A model generated the notes under the pieces. It saw only the letters and a program-made list of their open reading frames with translations, did not search any database and was not told the DNA's origin. This document shows, one piece after another, positions 1-5,881 of a stretch of 5,881 nucleotides of DNA. Made by a program: the position numbers and the translations under genes. Each line of letters starts with the position of its first letter. Positions within the stretch are counted from its first letter, which is position 1. The DNA is from Fervidobacterium sp. Lineage in GTDB: Bacteria; Thermotogota; Thermotogae; Thermotogales; Fervidobacteriaceae. The DNA lies in contig DPIB01000165.1 of assembly GCA_003522805.1 (NCBI GenBank), forward strand, positions 1 through 5,881, written 5' to 3'.

Positions 1-266
1 TTTACTCAACATGCTTCGAATACGGTACATTTGGTGATGACTTGATTGGGCAATTGAAAAGCCTAAACGCACTAGTTTTAGAAAACCGTGCTTGGTACTA
101 TGGCACGAAAAATGCGAATGTAAAAGCAAGAATCGATGAACTATTCAGGGCTATGTTCTTTCCAGATGATGCAGAATGGAAATCATCTTTCGAAAAAGAT
201 ACCAGAGTTGCACTGAGTGGTATACTAAAGCATTTCGGTTTTGTGTCAACTACCTACCGCCTATAG
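1..266 (+). CDS. 3' end of M14-type (DUF2817-like) metallopeptidase-like protein, cut by window edge
   Basis: The reading frame is open from the left edge (first full codon at 3) to a TAG at 264-266, so about 87 C-terminal residues are visible and the start lies outside the window. A TTG at 42 could serve as a start, but conserved-looking sequence continues upstream of it (FEYGTFGDDLIGQLKSLNA), so this is the tail of a longer protein. The FEYGTFG segment resembles the end of the catalytic core in DUF2817/M14 carboxypeptidase-like and succinylglutamate-desuccinylase-like zinc hydrolases, where the Glu is the catalytic residue. The following helical stretch, with many Leu, Asn and Arg residues, fits the C-terminus of that family. 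The zinc ligands would lie upstream and cannot be checked. The last residues (about VSTTYRL) may be altered by the adjoining element, because a strong hairpin overlaps the stop codon. The family call rests on recalled pattern only. Confidence 0.6.
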   Translation, partial: YSTCFEYGTFGDDLIGQLKSLNALVLENRAWYYGTKNANVKARIDELFRAMFFPDDAEWKSSFEKDTRVALSGILKHFGFVSTTYRL

Positions 267-275
267 AGGTGGAGG
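253..275 (+). repeat. Imperfect palindrome spanning the stop codon of the left gene
   Basis: CCT 253-255 pairs with AGG 273-275. After a bulged A256, CCGCCT 257-262 pairs with AGGTGG 267-272, including one G-U pair, closing a four-base ATAG loop. That gives nine pairs in all. No T-run follows, so it does not look like an intrinsic terminator. Hairpins near element ends are typical of IS200/IS605-family transposons, with which IscB genes are associated. It could therefore be a left-end hairpin or part of the 5' end of the omega-RNA. Its last two bases also belong to the proposed pseudoknot strand at 274-280, so the two structures would be alternatives. Confidence 0.45.
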
Positions 276-482
276 CTTGTCAAAACCTTAGTTGACTACT
301 CTCAACAAAGGTTGTAAGACCATCGGGCTACGTTAGACAGGTCATGCTTCGAGTACTGCTCAAGCTCTAAGCGTAGATTCTGTCGTGTGGGTCTAAACAG
401 TCCTAAGAGGTAGGGATAGTGGCTTATACATAACAAGCCTGTCTAACATTGGGGATGAGCACCTAACTCCACTAAGGAGGAT
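270..482 (+). ncRNA. HEARO RNA / IscB omega-RNA scaffold
   Basis: This non-coding stretch directly precedes an iscB remnant, the usual place of the omega-RNA (HEARO, HNH endonuclease-associated RNA and ORF), which binds IscB and guides it to DNA. Read directly: GTTAGACAGG 332-341 pairs perfectly with CCTGTCTAAC 438-447 and is extended by CATC 321-324 with GATG 454-457. A 5' hairpin forms from AACCTT 284-289/AAGGTT 308-313 plus GTTGA 291-295/TCAAC 302-306. Inside the long helix are GCTT-GAG 346-353 (bulged C350) with CTCAAGC 359-365, CCTA 402-405/TAGG 411-414, and GGCTT 421-425/AAGCC 435-439. GGCTTGT 274-280 can also pair with ACAAGCC 433-439 as a long-range pseudoknot, and CTACG 328-332 with CGTAG 372-376. 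A 3' hairpin holds the iscB ribosome site. The primary sequence also resembles the HEARO consensus as I remember it. The exact 5' end is uncertain; a guide would lie just upstream of about 274. All helices appear intact. Confidence 0.87.
467..480 (+). promoter_or_regulatory. iscB Shine-Dalgarno in a small hairpin
   Basis: AAGGAGG at 474-480 is a near-perfect ribosome site nine bases before the ATG at 490, and it identifies that ATG as the original iscB start. CTCC 467-470 can pair with GGAG 476-479 around an ACTAA loop, hiding most of the site. Translation of the nuclease may thus once have been tied to folding of the RNA 3' end; that link is inference. Confidence 0.6.
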
Positions 483-489
483 TCCATCT

Positions 490-785
490 ATGTCTTATTA
501 TGGTCTATGTGATTTCAATGGCATGGGAGGGTGAGAAGACTTTTAAAGCAAGGCCTTGCAAAAGTAGTCAGGTATAAGCCATTCACTATCCAGTTACTAT
601 ACGATACAACTACGTACACCCAGCTTGTGAACGTTGAGATTGACATAGGCTCAAAGGTTGTAGAAGTGTCTGCTGTAACTAACAAGAAAGAGAAATTTTC
701 AGCGGAGATAGAAATAAGGACAGATATCAACGATTTGCTACTTGAACGCAAGGGGTATAGAAGAAACAAGCCAATCCATATGTGA
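490..785 (+). pseudogene. iscB: Truncated, frameshifted IscB RNA-guided nuclease remnant
   Basis: IscB is the compact HNH/RuvC nuclease ancestral to Cas9, guided by the omega-RNA encoded upstream. Translation from ATG 490 gives MSYYGLCDFNG, like the start of the IscB PLMP domain, then hits TGA at 532-534. Homology resumes in another frame from about 531: RRLLKQGLAKVV, then PFTIQLLYDTTTYTQ, then the RuvC-I segment IDIGSK with its catalytic Asp (codon 642-644), then RTDINDLL and ERKGYRRNK, the beginning of the arginine-rich bridge helix. The frame ends at TGA 783-785. Only 11 bases lie between the NG and RRLLK codons, where intact family members have about 11 residues, so roughly 22 bases and the PLMP motif itself appear lost. 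RuvC-II, HNH, RuvC-III and the C-terminal part (normally about 400-500 residues in total) are missing and are not found downstream. GTG at 531 could restart translation of an 84-residue fragment, but no good ribosome site precedes it. Family assignment is confident; loss of nuclease function follows from the missing domains. Confidence 0.9.
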
Positions 786-850
786 AAGGTGTATCTACTG
801 GTGTATCTATTATGATGAAAAGAGAAGGTTCTACTCATCAATATGTGAAA
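778..850 (+). repeat. Short direct repeats between iscB remnant and mod
   Basis: ATATGTGAAA occurs at 778-787 and again at 841-850. Between them a 12-base unit, GGTGTATCTACT at 788-799, is repeated in tandem at 800-811 with one mismatch (GGTGTATCTATT). They sit at the junction between the iscB remnant and the restriction-modification operon, in the probable mod leader. They could be a scar of the rearrangement or binding sites for a regulator; the sequence does not decide. No convincing -35/-10 promoter pair was found here. Confidence 0.6.
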
Positions 851-856
851 ATAGAC

Positions 857-876
857 GGGGGATGGAAAGGGGGGAG
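857..876 (+). promoter_or_regulatory. G-rich leader with ribosome site for mod
   Basis: The run GGGGG 857-861, GG 864-865, GGGGGGAG 869-876 precedes ATG 890. The GGGGGGAG end can act as a Shine-Dalgarno, although its 13-base spacing to the ATG is somewhat long. The G tracts could also form a weak two-layer quadruplex in the RNA, or slip during replication; both are speculative. Confidence 0.45.
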
Positions 877-889
877 TGAAATACAAATT

Positions 890-2932
890 ATGAGCAAACT
901 TTCGGAAGCAGAAATTGCGGATATTCTAACTCATCTCAAAGAGGGGAGAACCCTGCCAAGTAAGTACAAAACAATTCTATTTGATAATAAGAAAGAATAT
1001 GAGCTTATCTACGATGGCAAAGAGAGAGAGGAAGACATTCTAGCTGATACGATGTCCGTTCCGTTACAGAGAGTCAAAACTTTTCGAAATAGTGCCGACG
1101 ATAACAATTGGACGAACATGCTGATTTTCGGCGACAATCTTCAAGTTCTAAAGACACTCCTACGCATGAAACAAGAAGGAAAACTAAGAAATGCCGATGG
1201 TACACCGGGAGTTAGACTCGTTTATATCGATCCGCCATTTGCCACTAAACAAGAATTCCGAGGAAGTCAAGACCAGAAAGCTTACCAAGACAAGGTCGCA
1301 GGAGCAAAGTTTTTGGAATTTCTAAGAAAAAGATTAATTCTCCTACGAGAATTGTTAAGTGATGATGGAAGTATATACGTCCATTTAGACGAAAAGAAAG
1401 GGCACTACGTAAAATTGATAATGGATGAAGTTTTCGAAGAACGGAATTTTGTGAACGAAATAATATGGCAGTATGATGGCCCTCAGTCACCGAGCAATTA
1501 CAAATTTGCGACAAAATACCAAAGGATTCTGAGATATTCAAGTAAACAAATGCCTGTGGTAGGTGAGCTTTACTTTTATGAGAAAATTCCAAGTAATAAA
1601 AGATTTTCCATAGATGAGAAAGGTAGATACTACTATACTTTACCAAAGGGTGACTACAGTGATGAGAGTATTGAAAGATTAGAAAAAGAGGATCGAATTT
1701 ATAAAACAAAGAATGGGAAAATAAGAATCAAGTACTTTGTAGAAAAAGCAGATGACGGCTCGTTCTTAAAAAAGAAAAAGATACCTGATGTATGGAATGA
1801 TATTCCCTCACTTGCTCTAGGTTTACCCGAAAATACAGGATATCCTACCCAAAAGCCAGAAGCTCTTCTTTCTCGTATCATCAAAGCCTCTTCAAGACCA
1901 GGTGATCTCGTGCTAGACTGCTTTGCAGGTTCAGGTACTACTCTTGCTGTGGCAGAGAAACTTGATAGACGATGGATTGGGGTAGATTGTGGAAAACTAG
2001 CAATTTATACCATGCAGAAGCGTCTCTTGAACATTGCTAAAAGCAGAGATCTAGGGAGTCCTGACACAAAGTACGGGAGACCGTGTAAGCCTTTTACTCT
2101 CTATAATGCTGGTCTATATGATTATAAAATGATTAAAGAGCTTCCTTGGAATGACTATCGAGATTTTGCACTTAAGCTTTTTCAATGTCGAGATGAACCT
2201 CATGAGATTTCTAGAATTGATTTGGATGGTTATCTTGGAGCAGATGATGTATTAGTCTTCAATTACAAAAAATATGAAAATACAATGCTGGATAGAGGTT
2301 TTATCGATGATTTGCACAAGTATTTGGGAGACAAAATTGGCAACCGCTTTTTCATCATTGCCCCAGCAGTTTCAGTTCAGTTCCTTGAAGACTATATTGA
2401 AAAAGATAAAACAAAGTATTATATTCTCCGTATTCCATACTCCATCATTGAGGAAATTCATAACCGTGGATTTAGCAAAATCAAACAACCTGCAAGTGAG
2501 ACTGATGTTAATGACACTGTAGACGCAGTTGGTTTTGATTTCATTCAACCTCCTACAGTTGAGTGTGAATATTTCATTGATGAGAAAAAAGGACAGCTGA
2601 AATTTGGTGAAGGAACAAAAGAATATGTTATCAAAATCAAAAGATTCGAGAGCAGAATTATATCACGCAAACCTTTAGACTTTGCAAATTTCGAGACCCT
2701 CGCTATGGTTATGATTGACTATGATTTTGATGGTGAAGTGTTTGATTTGAAAAAAGTCTTTTACGCTGAAGAATTGGAGAAACTCAACTATGAAGTGAGG
2801 TTCGATATGAACAAGGTAAAAGGCAATATGATGATCATCTATATCGATATTTTTGGTAATGAAAAGCGAGAAACAAAAACCTCAGATAGCTTTAGAGGAG
2901 ACAGAAAGTTGGTGGATAATCACCATGCTTGA
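890..2932 (+). CDS. mod: Type III restriction-modification system, adenine-specific DNA methyltransferase (Mod)
   Basis: This 680-residue protein transfers a methyl group from S-adenosylmethionine to adenine in the recognition site and also supplies site recognition for the Res partner. Motifs are in the beta-class order of type III Mod proteins. NMLIFGDNL lies near residues 77-84, the catalytic DPPF (motif IV; the common form is DPPY) at 114-117, and a specificity region at roughly 185-305. [11 protein letters not shown] is near 317-327, and the AdoMet-binding FAGSGTT (motif I) is at 345-351, followed by WIGVD at 362-366. The long C-terminal part (about 400-680) is typical of Mod subunits and has no motif I can name. 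The frame is open upstream to a GTG at 782 (36 more codons, including ATGs at 812 and 815). ATG 890 is preferred because [13 protein letters not shown] is the usual family N-terminus and a G-rich ribosome site precedes it. The last eight bases overlap res, indicating one operon with coupled translation. The target sequence cannot be read from the protein. Confidence 0.93.
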   Translation: MSKLSEAEIADILTHLKEGRTLPSKYKTILFDNKKEYELIYDGKEREEDILADTMSVPLQRVKTFRNSADDNNWTNMLIFGDNLQVLKTLLRMKQEGKLRNADGTPGVRLVYIDPPFATKQEFRGSQDQKAYQDKVAGAKFLEFLRKRLILLRELLSDDGSIYVHLDEKKGHYVKLIMDEVFEERNFVNEIIWQYDGPQSPSNYKFATKYQRILRYSSKQMPVVGELYFYEKIPSNKRFSIDEKGRYYYTLPKGDYSDESIERLEKEDRIYKTKNGKIRIKYFVEKADDGSFLKKKKIPDVWNDIPSLALGLPENTGYPTQKPEALLSRIIKASSRPGDLVLDCFAGSGTTLAVAEKLDRRWIGVDCGKLAIYTMQKRLLNIAKSRDLGSPDTKYGRPCKPFTLYNAGLYDYKMIKELPWNDYRDFALKLFQCRDEPHEISRIDLDGYLGADDVLVFNYKKYENTMLDRGFIDDLHKYLGDKIGNRFFIIAPAVSVQFLEDYIEKDKTKYYILRIPYSIIEEIHNRGFSKIKQPASETDVNDTVDAVGFDFIQPPTVECEYFIDEKKGQLKFGEGTKEYVIKIKRFESRIISRKPLDFANFETLAMVMIDYDFDGEVFDLKKVFYAEELEKLNYEVRFDMNKVKGNMMIIYIDIFGNEKRETKTSDSFRGDRKLVDNHHA

Positions 2933-5420
2933 TCGTCAGACTTTTAGAAATAGAGATTTGGTACTCAAGGTATCACCCAACTGTGACCCAGGAAGATTCG
3001 ATCAGAATAAGTACGAAGCCTTTCTGGATGCCCTCTGTGGAGATAGAGAATATCAAAAAGAAGCCATTCGGGTTGCTTTACGATATTTCCTCAGCGGAGA
3101 GTATCGGAATCTTAAAGAACTGGCTGAAGAGAATTATCGCCAAAATCCAAAGCTTCAAGAGAAATACTCGACTCTAGACATATTTATGAGTACTTTACAA
3201 CTTCCTGAGAAGCTCTCATGCTCTATAGATCACGCAACTGGCACAGGCAAGAGTTATGTAATGTATGGTATCGCCCGTATTATGCTTGCCGAAGGAGCGG
3301 TGGATCAAGTATTAGTGCTATGTCCGTCCAACACTATTGAGGCAGGTCTAACAGAGAAGTTCCGAATACTTTCAGCTGATGGAACTCTGAAGGCTCTACT
3401 TCCGCCTGATTCAAAAATCTTAAATCCACGTGTTGTCAATGCCTCTAACACTATTCAGAGTGGAGACATATGTATTGAAAATATCCATGCTACCTATGCA
3501 AATACCAAATCAGCTATCGAAGATAGCCTTTTTGGTAAAGGTGAACGAACTCTAATACTAAACGATGAGGCTCATCATTTGATGAATTCTCATTTAGATA
3601 AAACACTTAAAAAATGGAAGGAATTCCTCACTGACCCTAAATATGGATTCAAATTCATTGTTAATGTTTCAGGTACATGTTACATTGAAAATGATTATTT
3701 CCCAGACGTTATTCACTGTTTTTCCTTAAGAGACGCTATTGAATCTAAATTTGTTAAGACTATCAGATATGTTGCGGAAGATTCTTCCGAAAGTGAAGAA
3801 GAAAGATTTCAAAAGATTTATGAGAATCATATTGAGAATAAGAAAACTAAGTACCGAGAGGTCAAACCCCTCACTATTCTAGTTGCTAAGGATATTAATG
3901 CTTGCAAACGTCTTACTGAAAAACTGATTGATTTCCTTGCTCGAAAAGAAGAAATCAGCAAAGAAGAAGCAGAACAAAAGGTCTTAATTGTAACTTCTTC
4001 CAATGATCATAAAGAGAACATACCTATTTTACGAAGAGTAGATGATAGCGATAATCCAGTGGAGTGGATTACCTCAGTAAGTATGCTTTCAGAAGGATGG
4101 GATGTCAAAAATGTTTTTCAGATTGTTCCCCATGAAGAACGAGCATTTAACTCCAAACTTCTCATCGCCCAAGTCCTAGGAAGAGGATTACGAATACCAG
4201 AAGCTTATAAAGGAGTTCAACCCACAGTAACTGTTTTCAACCATGCCAAATGGTCACAGAGCATCAAGCATCTTGTTGATGAAGTACTAGAAATTGAGAA
4301 ACGTCTACATTCTTACACTGTAGAGAAGAGTGAGGATTATAACTTTGAACTCTACAATATCGATTATAGGCGGATTGAAGAGGAGGTAGAATATCCTCAG
4401 GAAGGTTCTTATGAACTCTTAAGAAAAGGTTTCATTACTTATTGTACACAGGAGGAAATAGTACAAGAAGAAACTCTTTATGAAATTGCGACTACAGGTG
4501 CGACGGACAAAAAGATATATCATGTTACCAATAGAATGTACTCAGTTGAAGAAGTTGCAAACGATGTTTTCAACCGGCTTCTTATTTTCGATCAAGAAGC
4601 AGGGACGAATTATACTGAGGATTTCAGTAAACAAAAAATTGAAGAAATTATTGAAGAATCACTTAACAGAATTAATGATAAAAACGGCAAGTTGAATGAG
4701 GTAAATCGGATTGCCACATTGAAAGCATTTGGCATGATCAATAGAAAAGGGGCAAAAAACCTCAGACTCAAAGTTGAACCCCAAGAGCTTCGCAAGGTAA
4801 CCACTAAGAAGATCAACGAGAGCTCTTTGGGAATAGGGTCACTTCGGCATGATAGTACGGTTTTTTATGACGAATATGCCACATACCTAGGAGAAGCAGA
4901 AGATATAGAATTGCTAAAAGAACTTGAGAGTGATGAGACTCTTCCTATGTCGGCGCTGAAAAAAATTGCTAACAAGTATAATTTCAAAACACCAGTCAAT
5001 ATAGTATTTGCTTCGCATAAACCTGAAAGAACGTTTATCTCAAAACTGACTTCGGAACATATAGCTAAAACGATAGATGCATGGATCAAGTCAACAAATG
5101 TAGGTTTTTATAGTATTGAATATTCTTGGCGTAAAGGAGAACATCCCAAGCAAGGAAGCTTCAACCCTGATTTTTTTATCAAGAGTGGGAATGATATCAT
5201 CGTAGTAGAAATAAAAATGGATGATGACATTTCCGATGAAAATAGAGCAAAGCTTAAATATGCAAAAGAACATTTCGAGAAGCTCAACAAAATGCAGGAT
5301 GAACAAAGATATTATTTCAAAATCCTCTCTCCTATAAGTTTTGATCTGTTTTTCACTGCCTTAGAAAAAAACACTTATATGAACTTCAAGTCAGAACTTG
5401 AAGCAAAACTTGAGATGTAG
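2925..5420 (+). CDS. res: Type III restriction-modification system, restriction/helicase subunit (Res)
   Basis: Res forms a complex with Mod, uses ATP hydrolysis to communicate along DNA between unmethylated sites, and cuts beside them. The start ATG 2925 lies inside the end of mod (ATGCTTGA overlap), eight bases after GGTGGA 2911-2916. The frame is open further upstream to 2853, but that part overlaps mod and does not look like family sequence. From ATG 2925 the protein has 831 residues, slightly short for the family. Helicase motifs are in order: the Q-motif-like YQKEAI near 43, Walker A ATGTGKS at 104-110, DEAH Walker B at 214-217, motif III SGT at 249-251, motif V SEGWD at 389-393, and motif [10 protein letters not shown] at 416-423. 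A C-terminal PD-(D/E)XK nuclease follows, with PD at 748-749 and EIK at 762-764, giving Asp749, Glu762 and Lys764 as the probable catalytic residues. The part between (about 450-700) is helical and charged and probably links the domains. All motifs look intact, so the enzyme is probably active. Confidence 0.94.
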   Translation: MLDRQTFRNRDLVLKVSPNCDPGRFDQNKYEAFLDALCGDREYQKEAIRVALRYFLSGEYRNLKELAEENYRQNPKLQEKYSTLDIFMSTLQLPEKLSCSIDHATGTGKSYVMYGIARIMLAEGAVDQVLVLCPSNTIEAGLTEKFRILSADGTLKALLPPDSKILNPRVVNASNTIQSGDICIENIHATYANTKSAIEDSLFGKGERTLILNDEAHHLMNSHLDKTLKKWKEFLTDPKYGFKFIVNVSGTCYIENDYFPDVIHCFSLRDAIESKFVKTIRYVAEDSSESEEERFQKIYENHIENKKTKYREVKPLTILVAKDINACKRLTEKLIDFLARKEEISKEEAEQKVLIVTSSNDHKENIPILRRVDDSDNPVEWITSVSMLSEGWDVKNVFQIVPHEERAFNSKLLIAQVLGRGLRIPEAYKGVQPTVTVFNHAKWSQSIKHLVDEVLEIEKRLHSYTVEKSEDYNFELYNIDYRRIEEEVEYPQEGSYELLRKGFITYCTQEEIVQEETLYEIATTGATDKKIYHVTNRMYSVEEVANDVFNRLLIFDQEAGTNYTEDFSKQKIEEIIEESLNRINDKNGKLNEVNRIATLKAFGMINRKGAKNLRLKVEPQELRKVTTKKINESSLGIGSLRHDSTVFYDEYATYLGEAEDIELLKELESDETLPMSALKKIANKYNFKTPVNIVFASHKPERTFISKLTSEHIAKTIDAWIKSTNVGFYSIEYSWRKGEHPKQGSFNPDFFIKSGNDIIVVEIKMDDDISDENRAKLKYAKEHFEKLNKMQDEQRYYFKILSPISFDLFFTALEKNTYMNFKSELEAKLEM

Positions 5421-5472
5421 ATTTTCGACGTCTCTTGCACCACGTTATAAGTAGATGAACAGCAAAATCATT
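5421..5472. other. Short spacer between convergent genes
   Basis: These 52 bases separate the res stop from the stop of the minus-strand gene. No strong hairpin followed by a T-run is visible in either direction, so no intrinsic terminator is called. No iscB or transposon-end remnant was recognised here. Confidence 0.5.
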
Positions 5473-5881
5473 CTACATTCTTTCAGATATCACTGGAAAG
5501 AACATTTTTGTTTGTGCTGCTATCTCCTTTAGCCTTGCTATATCTTCCTTGGTGAGTAATTTATCGGGATTTTTCAAAAAGGTCTCCACAGGTATAACTC
5601 TAAAACTCAATTTGCCATCCTTTGTGTATCTATGACACCAAGTTGTTATTGGATTTATGTCTATTACGCCTTTAGATGTGTCGTACGTTACGTTGAGTAT
5701 GACACCTGCATCTGTATTTTTTTGCACCATGTTTGATAGAAAATTTCCAAGAGAATATGCAATCATCTTTTGCTTGCCATCTTTCTCAACGAATTCTACA
5801 CTTTGAAGCACGTGTGGATGCGTTCCTATAACCATATCAGCACCGTTATCTATACATAGCGTTGCGATTTTTCTTTGGACA
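5473..5881 (-). CDS. CapA-family (poly-gamma-glutamate synthesis-type) protein, C-terminal part
   Basis: The minus-strand frame enters from the right edge and ends at TAG 5473-5475, giving about 135 C-terminal residues. The start is outside the window; the ATG at 5833-5835 is internal, since conserved sequence (IDNGAD) continues upstream of it. The segment GADMVIGTHPHVLQSVEF followed by IAYSLGNFL is the hallmark of the CapA / PGA_cap domain, a calcineurin-like metallophosphoesterase fold in which the HPH histidines are expected metal ligands. Family members are linked to poly-gamma-glutamate capsule export or anchoring, but many homologues have no proven role, so the substrate is not assigned. 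The last 60 or so residues are less conserved. It converges on res with a 52-base gap and is not part of the restriction-modification operon; it looks like a chromosomal neighbour. Confidence 0.88.
   Translation of the reverse strand, partial: VQRKIATLCIDNGADMVIGTHPHVLQSVEFVEKDGKQKMIAYSLGNFLSNMVQKNTDAGVILNVTYDTSKGVIDINPITTWCHRYTKDGKLSFRVIPVETFLKNPDKLLTKEDIARLKEIAAQTKMFFPVISERM

Noticed and set aside
292..320. TTGACT with TAAGAC 17 bases downstream as a promoter
   Set aside because: The -10 match is poor and both strands are explained by the 284-313 hairpin of the RNA.
270..482. Riboswitch, group II intron or CRISPR array
   Set aside because: There are no regularly spaced repeats and no intron domain V-like hairpin. 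Position and sequence just before an iscB start fit HEARO/omega-RNA much better.
515..886. 123-residue open frame on the minus strand
   Set aside because: It lies antisense to the iscB remnant, has no recognisable domain, and reads as low-complexity, Ser/Phe-rich shadow sequence.
782..889. N-terminal extension of Mod from GTG 782 or ATG 812/815
   Set aside because: No ribosome site precedes GTG 782, the extra residues do not resemble Mod family sequence, and ATG 890 begins a typical Mod N-terminus.
1245..1884. Minus-strand open frames inside mod
   Set aside because: They are antisense to the conserved catalytic part of Mod and show no protein motif.
2853..2924. N-terminal extension of Res to 2853
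   Set aside because: It lies wholly within mod coding sequence, while ATG 2925 gives a family-like start and the usual short overlap.
5415..5478. Inverted ATGTAGA / TCTACAT at the two convergent stop codons, as a bidirectional terminator
   Set aside because: Seven pairs around a 50-base loop, both simply containing an ATG-TAG gene end; probably coincidence.

Overview
The window is A+T-rich bacterial DNA. Its codon use, gene types and the presence of an IscB/HEARO element suggest a low-GC Firmicute or similar lineage, possibly a thermophile. That assignment is an inference; no ribosomal or other taxonomic marker is present.

Layout, left to right. (1) The 3' end of a gene that looks like an M14-type (DUF2817) metallopeptidase-like protein runs in from the left edge and stops at 266. 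(2) Positions ~270-482 hold no gene but are densely structured. They look like a HEARO RNA, i.e. the omega-RNA (guide RNA scaffold) of an IscB element. A perfect 10-bp long-range helix, several local hairpins and a possible 7-bp pseudoknot can be read directly. (3) Directly downstream, at the normal position and with a good Shine-Dalgarno, is the start of the matching iscB gene. It is broken twice: a small deletion/frameshift removes most of the PLMP-type N-terminus, and the gene ends soon after RuvC-I, at the start of the arginine-rich bridge helix. The HNH domain and the other RuvC motifs are absent. (4) At 890-5420 is a complete two-gene type III restriction-modification system. It comprises mod (beta-order adenine methyltransferase, 680 aa) and res (SF2 helicase plus PD-(D/E)XK nuclease, 831 aa), overlapping by 8 bp. 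(5) Convergent to res, from 5473 past the right edge on the minus strand, is the C-terminal part of a CapA-family protein.

How the parts relate: the restriction-modification operon begins about 100 bp after the truncated iscB, where the rest of the RNA-guided nuclease would be expected. The window therefore looks like a mobile/defence locus in which a modern R-M operon abuts, and may have replaced, part of an IscB element, leaving an apparently well-preserved omega-RNA without a functional nuclease in cis. The two flanking genes look like ordinary chromosomal genes. The most interesting object is the orphan omega-RNA; the R-M system appears intact, with all major catalytic motifs visible.
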